A stretch of 64,000 bases of DNA from Maribacter sp. GTDB taxonomy: Bacteria; Bacteroidota; Bacteroidia; Flavobacteriales; Flavobacteriaceae. Shown piece by piece: positions 7,738-16,873 of the stretch (its first letter is position 1; each line of letters begins with the position of its first letter). Below the pieces are notes generated by a model. The model did not search any database. It had not been told where the DNA came from and saw only the letters and a program-made list of their open reading frames with translations. The translations under genes were made by a program, and so were the position numbers. Location: assembly GCA_011050675.1 (NCBI GenBank), contig DRFI01000016.1, positions 59,932-123,931 of the forward strand, read 5' to 3'.

Positions 7738-10700
7738 TTAAAATGAAAAGCCTAGTGCGAAGACTATACGCCCCCCATCTACACTATTAAAATATCCTAG
7801 ATTTACCGTAAATGCCTCGGCTCCTATAAGCCAAGCTGACGCACCTACCGAATTATGCCATTTATTAGAAGTGTCATCTTCAACCCAAACCCTACCATAA
7901 TCGAAACTACCGGTAAGTCCAAATCTAAACGGTACAAGGCTGGTTCTTAACCCTCCTAAAGGAAACCTCAAATCTGTATTCTGATAAAAAGATTGTTTTC
8001 CCGTAAATCTTTCGTTTCTAAATCCTCTTAAACTTTTGATACCACCAATAGTTGCTGCATGGTAAAACTCAAAATCATCACCAATCAATGCTTCACCTGC
8101 AATCTTTGTCGCAAAAACTATACTTCCGCTTTTGGTTAATTTATGATCAATGACTAATTGTGGTTGTATGTATGCAAAACTGTTATCTGCGTCGGTATTA
8201 TCTATGTTCGTTTTATAACCTATGGTCAATCCTGCATCCAATCCTAAGGTAGGAAAAGCGGCACTGTTTTTATTTTTGAAATTATAAGCAGTTTCTACAC
8301 CTGCATAGGTTTGCCTATCAAAAATTGTATTAGTCTGTGGTAGTTGTGCTACAAAACGATCCTCTGTATTATCAACCTCAAAAGATTCTATTAAAGGTTT
8401 AAAATAGAAAGAACCTCCGTTAATACCTTCCCATTGTAATGAAACCGCTGCTTTAAATTTACTAATTCTAATTCTATTAAAATCTAAATCTTCCTCATCA
8501 GCATCATAAAGCGTTTCATTTCCAAAGCCGAAGAAATTCTCTGAAAAACTAGGACTTGTATATAAACCTTCTAACCCAAAATTCCAGTTATGAAATATAT
8601 TTGAGAATTCACCTTTATACGACAAATCGAAACCTGACGTACTGGTATAATATGCTGCATTGATACTGTGTTTATACGTAAATGGATTGCGTTGTAAACT
8701 ATATGATGTATGATTACTTATAACTCCTAATTTCACTCCGTCATCCGGATTAAATGCTATTATAGGTAACAACTGATTAAAATTATATTTTACTTTTTTA
8801 TGATCGTAATTATTTAATTCATAATCATTTACCAACCATTTTTTAGATCTTTTATTTACAATTGTATTCTCTTTATCCTTATAATCGTATAATTTTACTT
8901 TCCGAGTATTCTTAAAATCGTAAGTATCATTTTTCTTCCCTCCAACTATTTTAATTTTTATAGGATGATCTCCTTCTCCTTCTACCTTAAATGTATCTTT
9001 ACCATCTAACCCGAAGAGCCAAATTTCTTTGGTAATATCGCTTGAAAATGTATGATTCAATAGACCTAAATCTTTACGGTCTATTTTTACCGAAGTCTTT
9101 CCATCTGCTAGCCTTGTTATTGTAAAATCATCTGCTTTTTGTGTTCCAGTAACTACTTGAAATTTATTCAAATGAAGGTAATACGCTTTTGAAATCTTTT
9201 TAAGATTATCTCGTCTGCCTTTTAATTTCTGCTTTATATCATCGATAACCGGTCCTTTTATTTCTTCGGGAATTGCCTCAAAAGCATTTTCAATATCAGC
9301 ATCTGATAGTTCTTTTTGAATATGATCAGTTTGTTTCTCCCATTCTTCCCATCCAGAGGCATGAATAAATGTTAAGTCTAAATGATAAGGAGACGATGCA
9401 AACCATTTTACACTTCTAAGGTCTTCATCATAAGTTTGCATCTTGCGCAACCCTGGTATTACCCTTGTCAAAAAACTAATTAAAGTACCGTCGTACTTTG
9501 AAAATGCTTGATCTCGGTCTCTAGGTATTGGACTGCAATACTCCGTTCCGTCTTCATTTTTATAAAGCGCCCAGCGCCATTGGTCTTCGTGACGGTCCCA
9601 ATCTCCTAAAAGCATATCGAATATTCTTGCACGGATATAAGAAGGCTCATCTACTACAGATTTACCCGATCTGTTTATTTCTTGTAAAACATCAGCAGTA
9701 CTTAATATTTTTAACGGTTTACCAAAACTCTCTGCTTCTATTTGTGTATCGCCCACGTGCTCTTCAATCATGTATAACTCATCACCAAACTCGTCATTAT
9801 AAACACCTAAAGTTTCTTGTTTAGGAATGTAATATAAAATAGGATTAGTATGATTGACACCAACCGCATCAGACAAACCACCTATAACGAAAGGAGTATA
9901 TGGGTTTGAAGTTGTATAAAAATCGGCTAAAAATTTATCTACGGTTGTACCGTCTAAAACATCGCCAATAAAAGTTTCTTGAAAAGCATTGGCTTGCAAG
10001 AACTTTATGGTACTCTTTTTTAAGGCGCGCATAACATACTGTTTACCTTCTTTATCTTCTAATCTAAGTGATTTTGATTGTTGCCCTCCTCCTCGTTTCA
10101 AAGGAGTTAAACCTCCCATTAATGTATCTAAGAAAACAACTGGCGCATCAACTTCTTCACCATAGAATTTGCGGTAATGCTCACCCCAAAGCGCTTTATA
10201 GAATCCACTTTTAGTAGCAGCTTCTTTAGTATAAATAGCCGCTGATTTAGTTATTCCTATATTTTTTTCGAAGTTGTACACTTCTAAATCTTCAGTTTCG
10301 CTTTTAAGAACCGTTGTCTTAAAAACTTCATTAAAAGTGCCGTTTTCTAAAGCATAGTATTTTGCCAATACACTACCGTTAGTAGTAATATCTAGACGTA
10401 CATAACCCTTTTTAGCAATAGAAAAATCATCTTGTTCGCCATTTTTTACAGCTTCAAGTTTACCAGCTGCTCCACTTATAATTTGAGGTACATTACCTTT
10501 TATATACTGTAAATTTTCACTTTGACCTGATAAAAAGATAACGTTATCCGCCCCTATGGCAATTGTCTTTAATCTGTTTCTAAGTGATCGGTATTGCTTA
10601 TTTTGAAATTCTTGTGTAGAGAATCCGCTGATATTACTAAGAAAACCTTGTTTACTATTTGTTTTTGTTGGGTGATGTAGCGCAACAAAAACGATTTTAC

Positions 10701-11244
10701 CTTGTGCTTTTTTTATGCGATTTTCAAATTCTAAAAAGAATAAAGTTCTATTCTGAATTTCAGATTCTTCATTAATATAAATGTGATCGTCCCAGTTTTC
10801 TAAAAACCATTGAGAATCTACAGTTATCAATACTGCGTTTTCCCCCAAATCTTGATGTTTAATAGGTTCTGCATCATCAGGAGAAAATTTGGCTTTGCTA
10901 TTTTTCTGAATATACTTTTCAATATCAGAAACACTTTTATACCCATTTATCCATTCCTTATTGCCAGGTATAAAAATGACATCACTTCCTAAATTTGATA
11001 ATATAGACAACTGCTTATCCAATGATTTTTCTATTTCAGTTTTAGGTGCAGCGTTTCCTAATATTAATACGGTAGGCTTATTTACTAATTGCGATTTTTT
11101 TGAAATCTCAGAGAGCACTTCAGTATCAGAAACATCCCATGTGTTGGCTGTAACATAAATGGACTGCTCTATTTCTTGAGAAGAAACAGTACTCGTAACT
11201 AATGCCAAAAGGAAGATTAGGAGAAAATGGGAGAACTTTTTCAT
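7738..11244 (-). CDS. Large outer-membrane protein: degenerate metallophosphatase, FAM20/HipA-like kinase domain and Omp85-type beta-barrel
   Basis: The 1168-residue precursor starts with a signal peptide (about residues 1-22, cleaved after SSQ). Residues 25-300 resemble a calcineurin-like metallophosphatase (GNKEW, HHPT, SGQSE), but the usual N-terminal Asp-x-His is missing and the final His motif is altered, so activity is doubtful. Residues about 340-600 contain GDWDRHEDQW (547-556) and PRDRDQAF (574-581), the paired DRH...D pattern of FAM20/HipA-type atypical kinases. From about 825 to the end is a beta-barrel ending in Phe with Omp85/BamA features (GGIKSLRGF, FRFGLTGSFDYGRVW). The soluble domains should face the periplasm. 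Substrate unknown. Confidence 0.8.
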   Translation of the reverse strand: MKKFSHFLLIFLLALVTSTVSSQEIEQSIYVTANTWDVSDTEVLSEISKKSQLVNKPTVLILGNAAPKTEIEKSLDKQLSILSNLGSDVIFIPGNKEWINGYKSVSDIEKYIQKNSKAKFSPDDAEPIKHQDLGENAVLITVDSQWFLENWDDHIYINEESEIQNRTLFFLEFENRIKKAQGKIVFVALHHPTKTNSKQGFLSNISGFSTQEFQNKQYRSLRNRLKTIAIGADNVIFLSGQSENLQYIKGNVPQIISGAAGKLEAVKNGEQDDFSIAKKGYVRLDITTNGSVLAKYYALENGTFNEVFKTTVLKSETEDLEVYNFEKNIGITKSAAIYTKEAATKSGFYKALWGEHYRKFYGEEVDAPVVFLDTLMGGLTPLKRGGGQQSKSLRLEDKEGKQYVMRALKKSTIKFLQANAFQETFIGDVLDGTTVDKFLADFYTTSNPYTPFVIGGLSDAVGVNHTNPILYYIPKQETLGVYNDEFGDELYMIEEHVGDTQIEAESFGKPLKILSTADVLQEINRSGKSVVDEPSYIRARIFDMLLGDWDRHEDQWRWALYKNEDGTEYCSPIPRDRDQAFSKYDGTLISFLTRVIPGLRKMQTYDEDLRSVKWFASSPYHLDLTFIHASGWEEWEKQTDHIQKELSDADIENAFEAIPEEIKGPVIDDIKQKLKGRRDNLKKISKAYYLHLNKFQVVTGTQKADDFTITRLADGKTSVKIDRKDLGLLNHTFSSDITKEIWLFGLDGKDTFKVEGEGDHPIKIKIVGGKKNDTYDFKNTRKVKLYDYKDKENTIVNKRSKKWLVNDYELNNYDHKKVKYNFNQLLPIIAFNPDDGVKLGVISNHTSYSLQRNPFTYKHSINAAYYTSTSGFDLSYKGEFSNIFHNWNFGLEGLYTSPSFSENFFGFGNETLYDADEEDLDFNRIRISKFKAAVSLQWEGINGGSFYFKPLIESFEVDNTEDRFVAQLPQTNTIFDRQTYAGVETAYNFKNKNSAAFPTLGLDAGLTIGYKTNIDNTDADNSFAYIQPQLVIDHKLTKSGSIVFATKIAGEALIGDDFEFYHAATIGGIKSLRGFRNERFTGKQSFYQNTDLRFPLGGLRTSLVPFRFGLTGSFDYGRVWVEDDTSNKWHNSVGASAWLIGAEAFTVNLGYFNSVDGGRIVFALGFSF

Positions 11245-11254
11245 TATAGTTGGT

Positions 11255-11935
11255 TTACTTAGTGTTTGTACTTAAAGTGGTTTGTGAATATGATATAAAT
11301 TTTGAATTATAATCAATGACGTTATCTTTTCGCATTGTACTTAATACGTTATTGACCGTCTGTCTAGAAGAGTTGGTTAAGTTGGCAATGTCTTTGTGAG
11401 AAAGAAGATTCTTTGCCACTACCCTTTCCTTATCACTTTCACCGAACTCTTCTATATAAGCTTTAATAAATTCAGAGATTCTAGTTTTACTGTCTTTATA
11501 CAATAAATCCTGAAGTCTAGTTTCTAATTTTCTAATGCGTAGGCCATATAATTTAAGCAAGCCATTTTTTAAAGACTTATGCTCTTCCATCAAATCCTCC
11601 ATCATATCAGATTCGATATAACAAATAACAACGTCTTCTAAAGCTAATGCCACTTCTTTAGAGGAGCTATCTTTATCATAAATGGATAGTTCTCCAAAAA
11701 TATTTCCCTTCTTCACGACATACTTTACAATGTCACTATCAGAGTCCATAATTTTGACAGATCCGTTTTTCAAAAAGAAAATACATTTTCTATCCCTTGC
11801 TCCTATTTCAATGACACTGCCTTTATCTACATGATCCATTTCTAAGTGATCACAGAGTTTCATCATAGAAGGCATACCTAACTTTTTAAAAAGGCTAAAT
11901 CCTTCTAGGAACCAATATTTCGTAATTGCTTTCAA
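11255..11935 (-). CDS. Crp/Fnr-family transcriptional regulator
   Basis: The 226-residue protein has an N-terminal cyclic-nucleotide-binding-like beta-roll (about 20-130; GSVIEIGARDRKCIFFLKNG, GELSIYDKDSSS) joined by a long dimer helix to a winged HTH at about 165-220 (LLSHKDIANLTNSSRQTVNNVL). The effector-binding Arg/Ser pattern of true cAMP receptors is not evident, and there are no FNR-type cysteines, so the ligand is unknown. The gene ends 10 bases before the outer-membrane protein gene, so it may control that gene and the redox operon beyond. It is divergent from guaD across a 322-base gap. Confidence 0.85.
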   Translation of the reverse strand: MKAITKYWFLEGFSLFKKLGMPSMMKLCDHLEMDHVDKGSVIEIGARDRKCIFFLKNGSVKIMDSDSDIVKYVVKKGNIFGELSIYDKDSSSKEVALALEDVVICYIESDMMEDLMEEHKSLKNGLLKLYGLRIRKLETRLQDLLYKDSKTRISEFIKAYIEEFGESDKERVVAKNLLSHKDIANLTNSSRQTVNNVLSTMRKDNVIDYNSKFISYSQTTLSTNTK

Positions 11936-12257
11936 TATATAATTTTAACAAAAACCAATATTACTGATTATCAACAGTATGCAGAAACTTTAAATTTAAC
12001 AGAGTTACTTCATACGACAGTTGAGTAGATTTTATGGAGCTGCAAATGCAATAAATATTACCTAATAAATAATACTCCTAAATCTTTTTAAAACTGGTCG
12101 GTTTTAACATTCAGTCGTATTATTACCCTAATCTTTCATAATTTTTTTAACAATTACCCTAAAAGACCTTTCATGTTCAAAAAAAACTCTCCCTAGAATT
12201 GTATATAAAAGACGTAATTTGCACCCCCGTTTACTCAATATATATTATTAGAATTAT
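11936..12257. other. Divergent intergenic region between the Crp-type regulator and guaD
   Basis: This 322-base stretch is very AT-rich and has no open frame worth reporting. It must carry promoters in both directions. I see no convincing Crp-type palindrome and no riboswitch-like fold. A weak match to the Bacteroidota -7 element lies near TAATTTG, about 45 bases before guaD. Confidence 0.4.
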
Positions 12258-12740
12258 ATGAATATGATGAAAGATCACGAGTTTTTTATGAGAAGAGCCA
12301 TTGAAATGGCAGCTAAAGGAATGAACTCTAATGCAGGCGGACCATTTGGCGCTGTAGTTGTAAAAGACGGGGAAATTATTGCTGAAGGTCATAATAAAGT
12401 AACCTCTACAAACGACCCTACTGCACACGCAGAAATGGTAGTAATACGAGATGCCTGTAAAAAATTAAGTACTTTTCAACTTACAAATTGCATTATTTAC
12501 ACCTCTTGCGAGCCTTGCCCTATGTGTTTTGGTGCAATTTATTGGGCAAGACCAAAAGCTGTATATTATGGTTGCGACAAGGCAGATGCAAAAGCGATTA
12601 ATTTTGACGACCAATTTATTTACGATGAATTGGAAGTCGATATGAAAGACAGACAGATTCATTTTAAGCAAATGTTACAGGAAGAAGCTGTTGAAGTTTT
12701 TAATAACTGGGCTTCTAAAAACGACAAAACAAAATATTAA
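12258..12740 (+). CDS. guaD: Guanine deaminase (CMP/dCMP deaminase superfamily)
   Basis: The 160-residue protein carries the zinc site of cytidine-deaminase-like enzymes: His57-Ala-Glu59 (HAE) and Cys87/Cys90 (PCPMC). The surrounding sequence (GGPFGAVVVKDG, SNDPTAHAE-like TNDPTAHAE, SCEPCPMC, AIYWARPKAV) follows the Bacillus GuaD type very closely, including the C-terminal W...K...Y tail. It converts guanine to xanthine and ammonia in purine salvage. The alternative, tRNA adenosine deaminase TadA, is less likely because of that tail and the TNDPTAH segment. It is monocistronic with a strong terminator after it. Confidence 0.88.
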   Translation: MNMMKDHEFFMRRAIEMAAKGMNSNAGGPFGAVVVKDGEIIAEGHNKVTSTNDPTAHAEMVVIRDACKKLSTFQLTNCIIYTSCEPCPMCFGAIYWARPKAVYYGCDKADAKAINFDDQFIYDELEVDMKDRQIHFKQMLQEEAVEVFNNWASKNDKTKY

Positions 12741-12786
12741 GATGTAAATACATTTAGTTTTAGACTTTGTGTGGTGTTTATTTTTT

Positions 12787-12830
12787 AAAGATTAGGGCGA
12801 AAATACATAGTTGTTTTCGCCCTAATCTTT
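12787..12830 (+). terminator. Rho-independent terminator after guaD
   Basis: A perfect 17-base stem (12787-12803 with 12814-12830) built on ATTAGGGCGAAAA and its complement encloses a 10-base loop and is followed by a T run. It ends guaD transcription. Confidence 0.9.
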
Positions 12831-12940
12831 TTTACAGTAGCTCATTGCTTTATAACTAAGAAATAGCTTTAATCCTTCTCCTTTTATTAGATATTTTTTA
12901 TACATTGAAAATAGTTTGTATTTTGAACTAAATTCATGAA

Positions 12941-13810
12941 ATGAAACTTCATTTACTAGATAGATCCAGTATAGGAAATACATCCATTACTGTATCTCAA
13001 AATAATTATAAGAACTTTTTAAAGGTTTGGCATTTTCATGAAGAACTAGAATTGGTATACATTGTTAAGAGCACTGGAACCAGGTTTGTTGGCGATAGTA
13101 TTGAAAAATTTCAGTCAGGTGAAGTAATTTTAATTGGTAAAAACGTACCACACATGTGGTTAAATGACGAGGCTTATTTTGAAGAAAATTCCAATCTTAA
13201 CGCTCAAGCAGTATCAGTTCATTTTAAAGATAATTTTGTAGGCAAAGAGTTTTTGTCATTGCCAGAAATGCAACCGATAGCCCATTTTTTAAAAAAAGCA
13301 TCCCAAGGAATTAAATTCCACAATGTTACCGATAACATAAAAAATGAACTAATAAACTTAAGGAGTCTTAATCCTGCTATTAAAATAACAAGAATAATTG
13401 AAATTTTAAGTACACTTGAACAAGCGAAAAAGTACTCCTTATTATCTAGTAACGGTTTTATCAATACTTTTCATCAAACGGAAAACAAAAGATTAAATAT
13501 CATTTATGAATACGTTTATCAAAACTTTCATACACCTATAAGTTCTAAAGACGTTGCTGAATTAGCCAATATGAATGCTTCTGCATTCAGTAGGTTTTTC
13601 AAGTCCATACATCGCAAACCATTTACTAGATTTTTAAATGAAATTCGAATTGGCTTTGCTTGTAAAATGTTATTGGAAAACAAAGAGAGCATTACATCAA
13701 TTGCCTATGCATGTGGTTTCGGAAATATTTCCAATTTCAATAGACAGTTTAGAATTATAAAAAATGAATCTCCTTCCTCCTTTTTAAGCCAACATAAAAA
13801 GCATTTATAA
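12941..13810 (+). CDS. AraC-family regulator, probable controller of the L-fucose operon
   Basis: The 289-residue protein has an N-terminal cupin sensor (about 15-140; KVWHFHEELELVYI and GEVILIGKNVPHMW motifs) and a C-terminal pair of HTH motifs (about 190-287; ISSKDVAELANMNASAFSRFFK and SITSIAYACGFGNISNFNRQF). It reads in the same direction as the fucose catabolic genes and stops 87 bases before the first of them. The sensor domain of such proteins usually binds a sugar, so L-fucose or a pathway intermediate is the natural guess, but that is inference from position. Confidence 0.85.
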   Translation: MKLHLLDRSSIGNTSITVSQNNYKNFLKVWHFHEELELVYIVKSTGTRFVGDSIEKFQSGEVILIGKNVPHMWLNDEAYFEENSNLNAQAVSVHFKDNFVGKEFLSLPEMQPIAHFLKKASQGIKFHNVTDNIKNELINLRSLNPAIKITRIIEILSTLEQAKKYSLLSSNGFINTFHQTENKRLNIIYEYVYQNFHTPISSKDVAELANMNASAFSRFFKSIHRKPFTRFLNEIRIGFACKMLLENKESITSIAYACGFGNISNFNRQFRIIKNESPSSFLSQHKKHL

Positions 13811-13874
13811 TTATAGTGCAAAAAAAGTATCAGATTTGGTATTTTATTAGGTGGTTTTAAAGTATTAATTGAGA

Positions 13875-13882
13875 TATTTTTG
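13875..13882 (+). promoter_or_regulatory. Candidate -7 element of the fucose operon promoter
   Basis: TATTTTTG fits the Bacteroidota -7 consensus TAnnTTTG and lies 15 bases before the fuconate dehydratase start. No clear -33 TTTG box is seen at the expected distance, so this is tentative. Confidence 0.3.
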
Positions 13883-13897
13883 ATTAAAACTTAATCA

Positions 13898-15220
13898 ATG
13901 TCAAATTCTATCATAATTACTGATGTAATAGCGAGGGACATACGTTTTCCTACTAGCAAATCTTTGGATGGTTCTGATGCTATGAACCCTGATCCAGATT
14001 ATAGTGCTGCATACGTTATTTTAAAAACAAATGCCCCAGATGGTTATGAAGGCCACGGACTTACTTTTACTATAGGTAGAGGTAATGAACTTTGCACCCA
14101 AGCCATAAAATCACTTTCTCATTTGGTTATTGGTAAATCGCTCGAAAGTTTTACTGCAAACATGGGAGCGTTTTGGAAAATGATTACTGGCGATAGCCAA
14201 CTTAGATGGTTAGGTCCAGAAAAAGGGGTAATTCATTTAGCTACTGGCGCCATTGTTAATGCAGTTTGGGACTTATACGCAAAAGTAGAAAAGAAGCCGC
14301 TTTGGAAACTTTTAGCAGACATGACCCCTGCGGAACTGGTTTCATGTATTGACTTCACATACATTACCGATGCCATTACACCACAAGAAGCCCTAGAAAT
14401 GTTATCTAAAAAAGAGGCTACCAAACAAGAACGCATTGCTCATTTGGAAGACAAAGGATATCCTGCATACACCACATCTGCCGGGTGGTTAGGTTATTCT
14501 GACGATAAAATGAGACGTCTTTGTAAAGAGGCAAAAGAAAGTGGTTTTAAACATATGAAAATTAAGGTTGGTTCAGACCTAAAAGATGATATGAGACGCG
14601 CCGCAATTATTCGCGAAGAAATTGGCGATGATTTAAAGCTTATGATGGATGCCAATCAAAAATGGGATGTTGATGAAGCTATTACCAATATGGAATCGCT
14701 TAAAAAATTTAACCCTTGGTGGATCGAAGAGCCGACAAGTCCAGATGATATCTTAGGACATGCTAAAATTGCAAAGGCAGTAAAACCAATTGAAGTAGCC
14801 ACTGGCGAACATTGTCAAAACAGAGTTATCTTTAAGCAACTTATGCAAGCAGGTGCCATTGGTATTTGTCAAATAGATAGTTGTAGAGTTGGTGGGGTAA
14901 ATGAAATTTTAGCTATTTTATTAATGGCCGCTAAATTCAATATTCCTGTTTGCCCACATGCGGGCGGTGTTGGTCTATGCGAATATGTACAACACTTGTC
15001 CATGATAGACTATATAGCTATCAGTGGAACCATGGAAAATAGAATAATTGAATATGTAGATCACTTGCATGAGCATTTTTACGAGCCAGTGGTCATAAAA
15101 AACGGGGCTTATATGCCCCCTAAATTACCTGGTTATAGTATTACAATGAAAGAAGATTCTTTAGACACCTATACTTTTCCTGATGGTGAATTTTGGAAAA
15201 AAGAATTACAGAATATTTAA
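13898..15220 (+). CDS. L-fuconate dehydratase
   Basis: The 440-residue protein belongs to the mandelate-racemase branch of the enolase superfamily. The metal and catalytic residues fall where expected: the KxK motif at 221-223 (KIKVGSD), Asp251 (DANQKW), Glu277 (WIEEP), Glu304 (TGEH) and His354 (CPHAGG). Length and motifs match the bacterial L-fuconate dehydratase of Xanthomonas. It removes water from L-fuconate to give 2-keto-3-deoxy-L-fuconate in the cytoplasm. It is the first of eight same-strand genes that together cover the oxidative L-fucose route, which supports the assignment. Confidence 0.9.
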   Translation: MSNSIIITDVIARDIRFPTSKSLDGSDAMNPDPDYSAAYVILKTNAPDGYEGHGLTFTIGRGNELCTQAIKSLSHLVIGKSLESFTANMGAFWKMITGDSQLRWLGPEKGVIHLATGAIVNAVWDLYAKVEKKPLWKLLADMTPAELVSCIDFTYITDAITPQEALEMLSKKEATKQERIAHLEDKGYPAYTTSAGWLGYSDDKMRRLCKEAKESGFKHMKIKVGSDLKDDMRRAAIIREEIGDDLKLMMDANQKWDVDEAITNMESLKKFNPWWIEEPTSPDDILGHAKIAKAVKPIEVATGEHCQNRVIFKQLMQAGAIGICQIDSCRVGGVNEILAILLMAAKFNIPVCPHAGGVGLCEYVQHLSMIDYIAISGTMENRIIEYVDHLHEHFYEPVVIKNGAYMPPKLPGYSITMKEDSLDTYTFPDGEFWKKELQNI

Positions 15221-15231
15221 ATATAACATAC

Positions 15232-16005
15232 ATGAAGTTCAACCTAAAAGGTAAAAATGTAATTATTACTGGCGGCGGTAGCGGCATAGGAAAGGCTATT
15301 TCTACCACTTTTGCTGCACAGGGAGCTACAGTTCATATTTTAGAACTAAATGCCGATAATGCGGAAAGTACCGTTAAAGTAATTAAGGAACAAGGTGGGA
15401 ATGCTTTTGCTTACAATTGTAACGTAGTCGCGCAAAAACAAGTTATTAATATCATAGATAAAATTACAGCTAAGCATAACGTTTCTATTCTTGTAAACAA
15501 CGCGGGTATTGCCCATGTTGGAAACATTGAAAAAACGACAGAAGCAGATTTAGACCGTATATATGATGTAAATGTAAAAGGTCCTTATAATTGTATGTAT
15601 GCCTTAATACCCAAGATGAAAGAAAATGGTGGTGTTATCATCAATATGGCATCAATTGCATCAAGCGTAGGTATAGATGATCGTTTTGCATACTCTATGA
15701 GTAAAGGAGCTATGCTTACCATGACTTATTCTGTTGCTAAGGATTATGTTAAAGATGGGATTCGTTGCAACAGTATTTCCCCTGCAAGAATACACACCCC
15801 TTTTGTTGACGGATTTATAAAAAATAACTACCCTGGTCAAGAAGAAGAAATGTTCGATAAATTATCGGCAACGCAACCAATTGGCAGAATGGGCAAACCA
15901 CAAGAAGTAGCTGATCTAGCTCTTTATCTTTGCTCTGACGAAGCTTCATTTATTACAGGAACAGATTTCCCTATAGACGGGGGATTCATTAAACTAAACG
16001 GATAA
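15232..16005 (+). CDS. SDR oxidoreductase, probable 2-keto-3-deoxy-L-fuconate dehydrogenase
   Basis: I place the start at 15232 (MKFNLKGKN), just after the dehydratase stop; the upstream in-frame ATG at 15193 lies inside the previous gene and would add a tail not seen in the family. The 257-residue protein has a Rossmann TGGGSGIG loop near residue 10, NNAG near 90 and the YSMSK catalytic pair near 155. In the fucose pathway this step oxidises 2-keto-3-deoxy-L-fuconate at C4 to the 2,4-diketo acid, the substrate of the next gene product. The role is inferred from operon order. Confidence 0.82.
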   Translation: MKFNLKGKNVIITGGGSGIGKAISTTFAAQGATVHILELNADNAESTVKVIKEQGGNAFAYNCNVVAQKQVINIIDKITAKHNVSILVNNAGIAHVGNIEKTTEADLDRIYDVNVKGPYNCMYALIPKMKENGGVIINMASIASSVGIDDRFAYSMSKGAMLTMTYSVAKDYVKDGIRCNSISPARIHTPFVDGFIKNNYPGQEEEMFDKLSATQPIGRMGKPQEVADLALYLCSDEASFITGTDFPIDGGFIKLNG

Positions 16006-16015
16006 AATTTACAGC

Positions 16016-16873
16016 ATGAAATTAATACGATTTGGAACAATAGAAAATGAAAAACCAGGTGTAATCCTTAAAAATGGAGAGTGGGCAGATACTTCCAGTT
16101 TTGGAGAAGATTATGATGAGCATTTTTTTCAAAACGATGGCTTAAGTCGACTTAAATCTTGGCTTGATGAAAAAGCAGAAAATCTACCAAAAATAGACAA
16201 GAGCACTCGCTTGGCTCCTCCCCTTAAAAAACCTTCTAAAATAGTTTGCGTTGGTTTAAATTACGCAAAACATGCTGCAGAAAGTGGTATGACCGTGCCA
16301 AAAGAGCCTGTTTTATTTTTTAAGGCTACATCTGCGATAGTAGGTCCTAATGACGATGTTATTATTCCTAAAAACAGTAAAAAAACAGATTGGGAAGTTG
16401 AATTGGCAGTCGTAATTGGCAAAAAAGCCAGTTATGTAGAAGAAGCTGATGCTATGGATTATGTTGCGGGATACATGTTACATAACGATTATAGCGAAAG
16501 AGAATTTCAATTAGAAAAAGAAGGGCAATGGGTTAAAGGAAAAAGTTGTGACACCTTTGCTCCTATTGGTCCATTTTTAGCTACTAAAGATGAAGTTGCT
16601 AATCCACATAACTTAGATCTTTGGCTTAAGGTAAATGGTGAATTATTACAGAATAGCAACACCGAAGATTTGGTATTTAATGTACCTGAGTTAGTTAGTT
16701 ATATTAGTCAATACATGACACTTTTACCAGGTGACATCATTTCAACTGGAACACCTTTTGGTGTTGGCTTAGGATTCAACCCTCCAAGATATTTAAATCC
16801 TGGTGATGTGGTTGAATTAGGTATAGAAAAACTAGGTAGTTCTAAACAAGTAGCCAAGGCATATACAAAATGA
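16016..16873 (+). CDS. Fumarylacetoacetate-hydrolase-family enzyme, probable 2,4-diketo-3-deoxy-L-fuconate hydrolase
   Basis: The 285-residue protein has the FAH C-terminal fold: KIVCVGLNYAKHAAESG, the acidic metal ligands in DWEVELAVVIGK and YMLHNDYSEREFQ, then GDIISTGTPFGVGLG. It would cleave the 2,4-diketo-3-deoxy acid into pyruvate and L-lactate. This fits the preceding dehydrogenase and the L-lactate-oxidising enzyme at the end of the operon. It overlaps the next gene by four bases (ATGA), which indicates translational coupling. Confidence 0.85.
   Translation: MKLIRFGTIENEKPGVILKNGEWADTSSFGEDYDEHFFQNDGLSRLKSWLDEKAENLPKIDKSTRLAPPLKKPSKIVCVGLNYAKHAAESGMTVPKEPVLFFKATSAIVGPNDDVIIPKNSKKTDWEVELAVVIGKKASYVEEADAMDYVAGYMLHNDYSEREFQLEKEGQWVKGKSCDTFAPIGPFLATKDEVANPHNLDLWLKVNGELLQNSNTEDLVFNVPELVSYISQYMTLLPGDIISTGTPFGVGLGFNPPRYLNPGDVVELGIEKLGSSKQVAKAYTK

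Noticed and set aside
15193..15231. Upstream ATG for the SDR gene after fuconate dehydratase
   Set aside because: It would overlap the dehydratase and add an unrelated 13-residue tail; the ATG at 15232 gives a normal SDR N-terminus.
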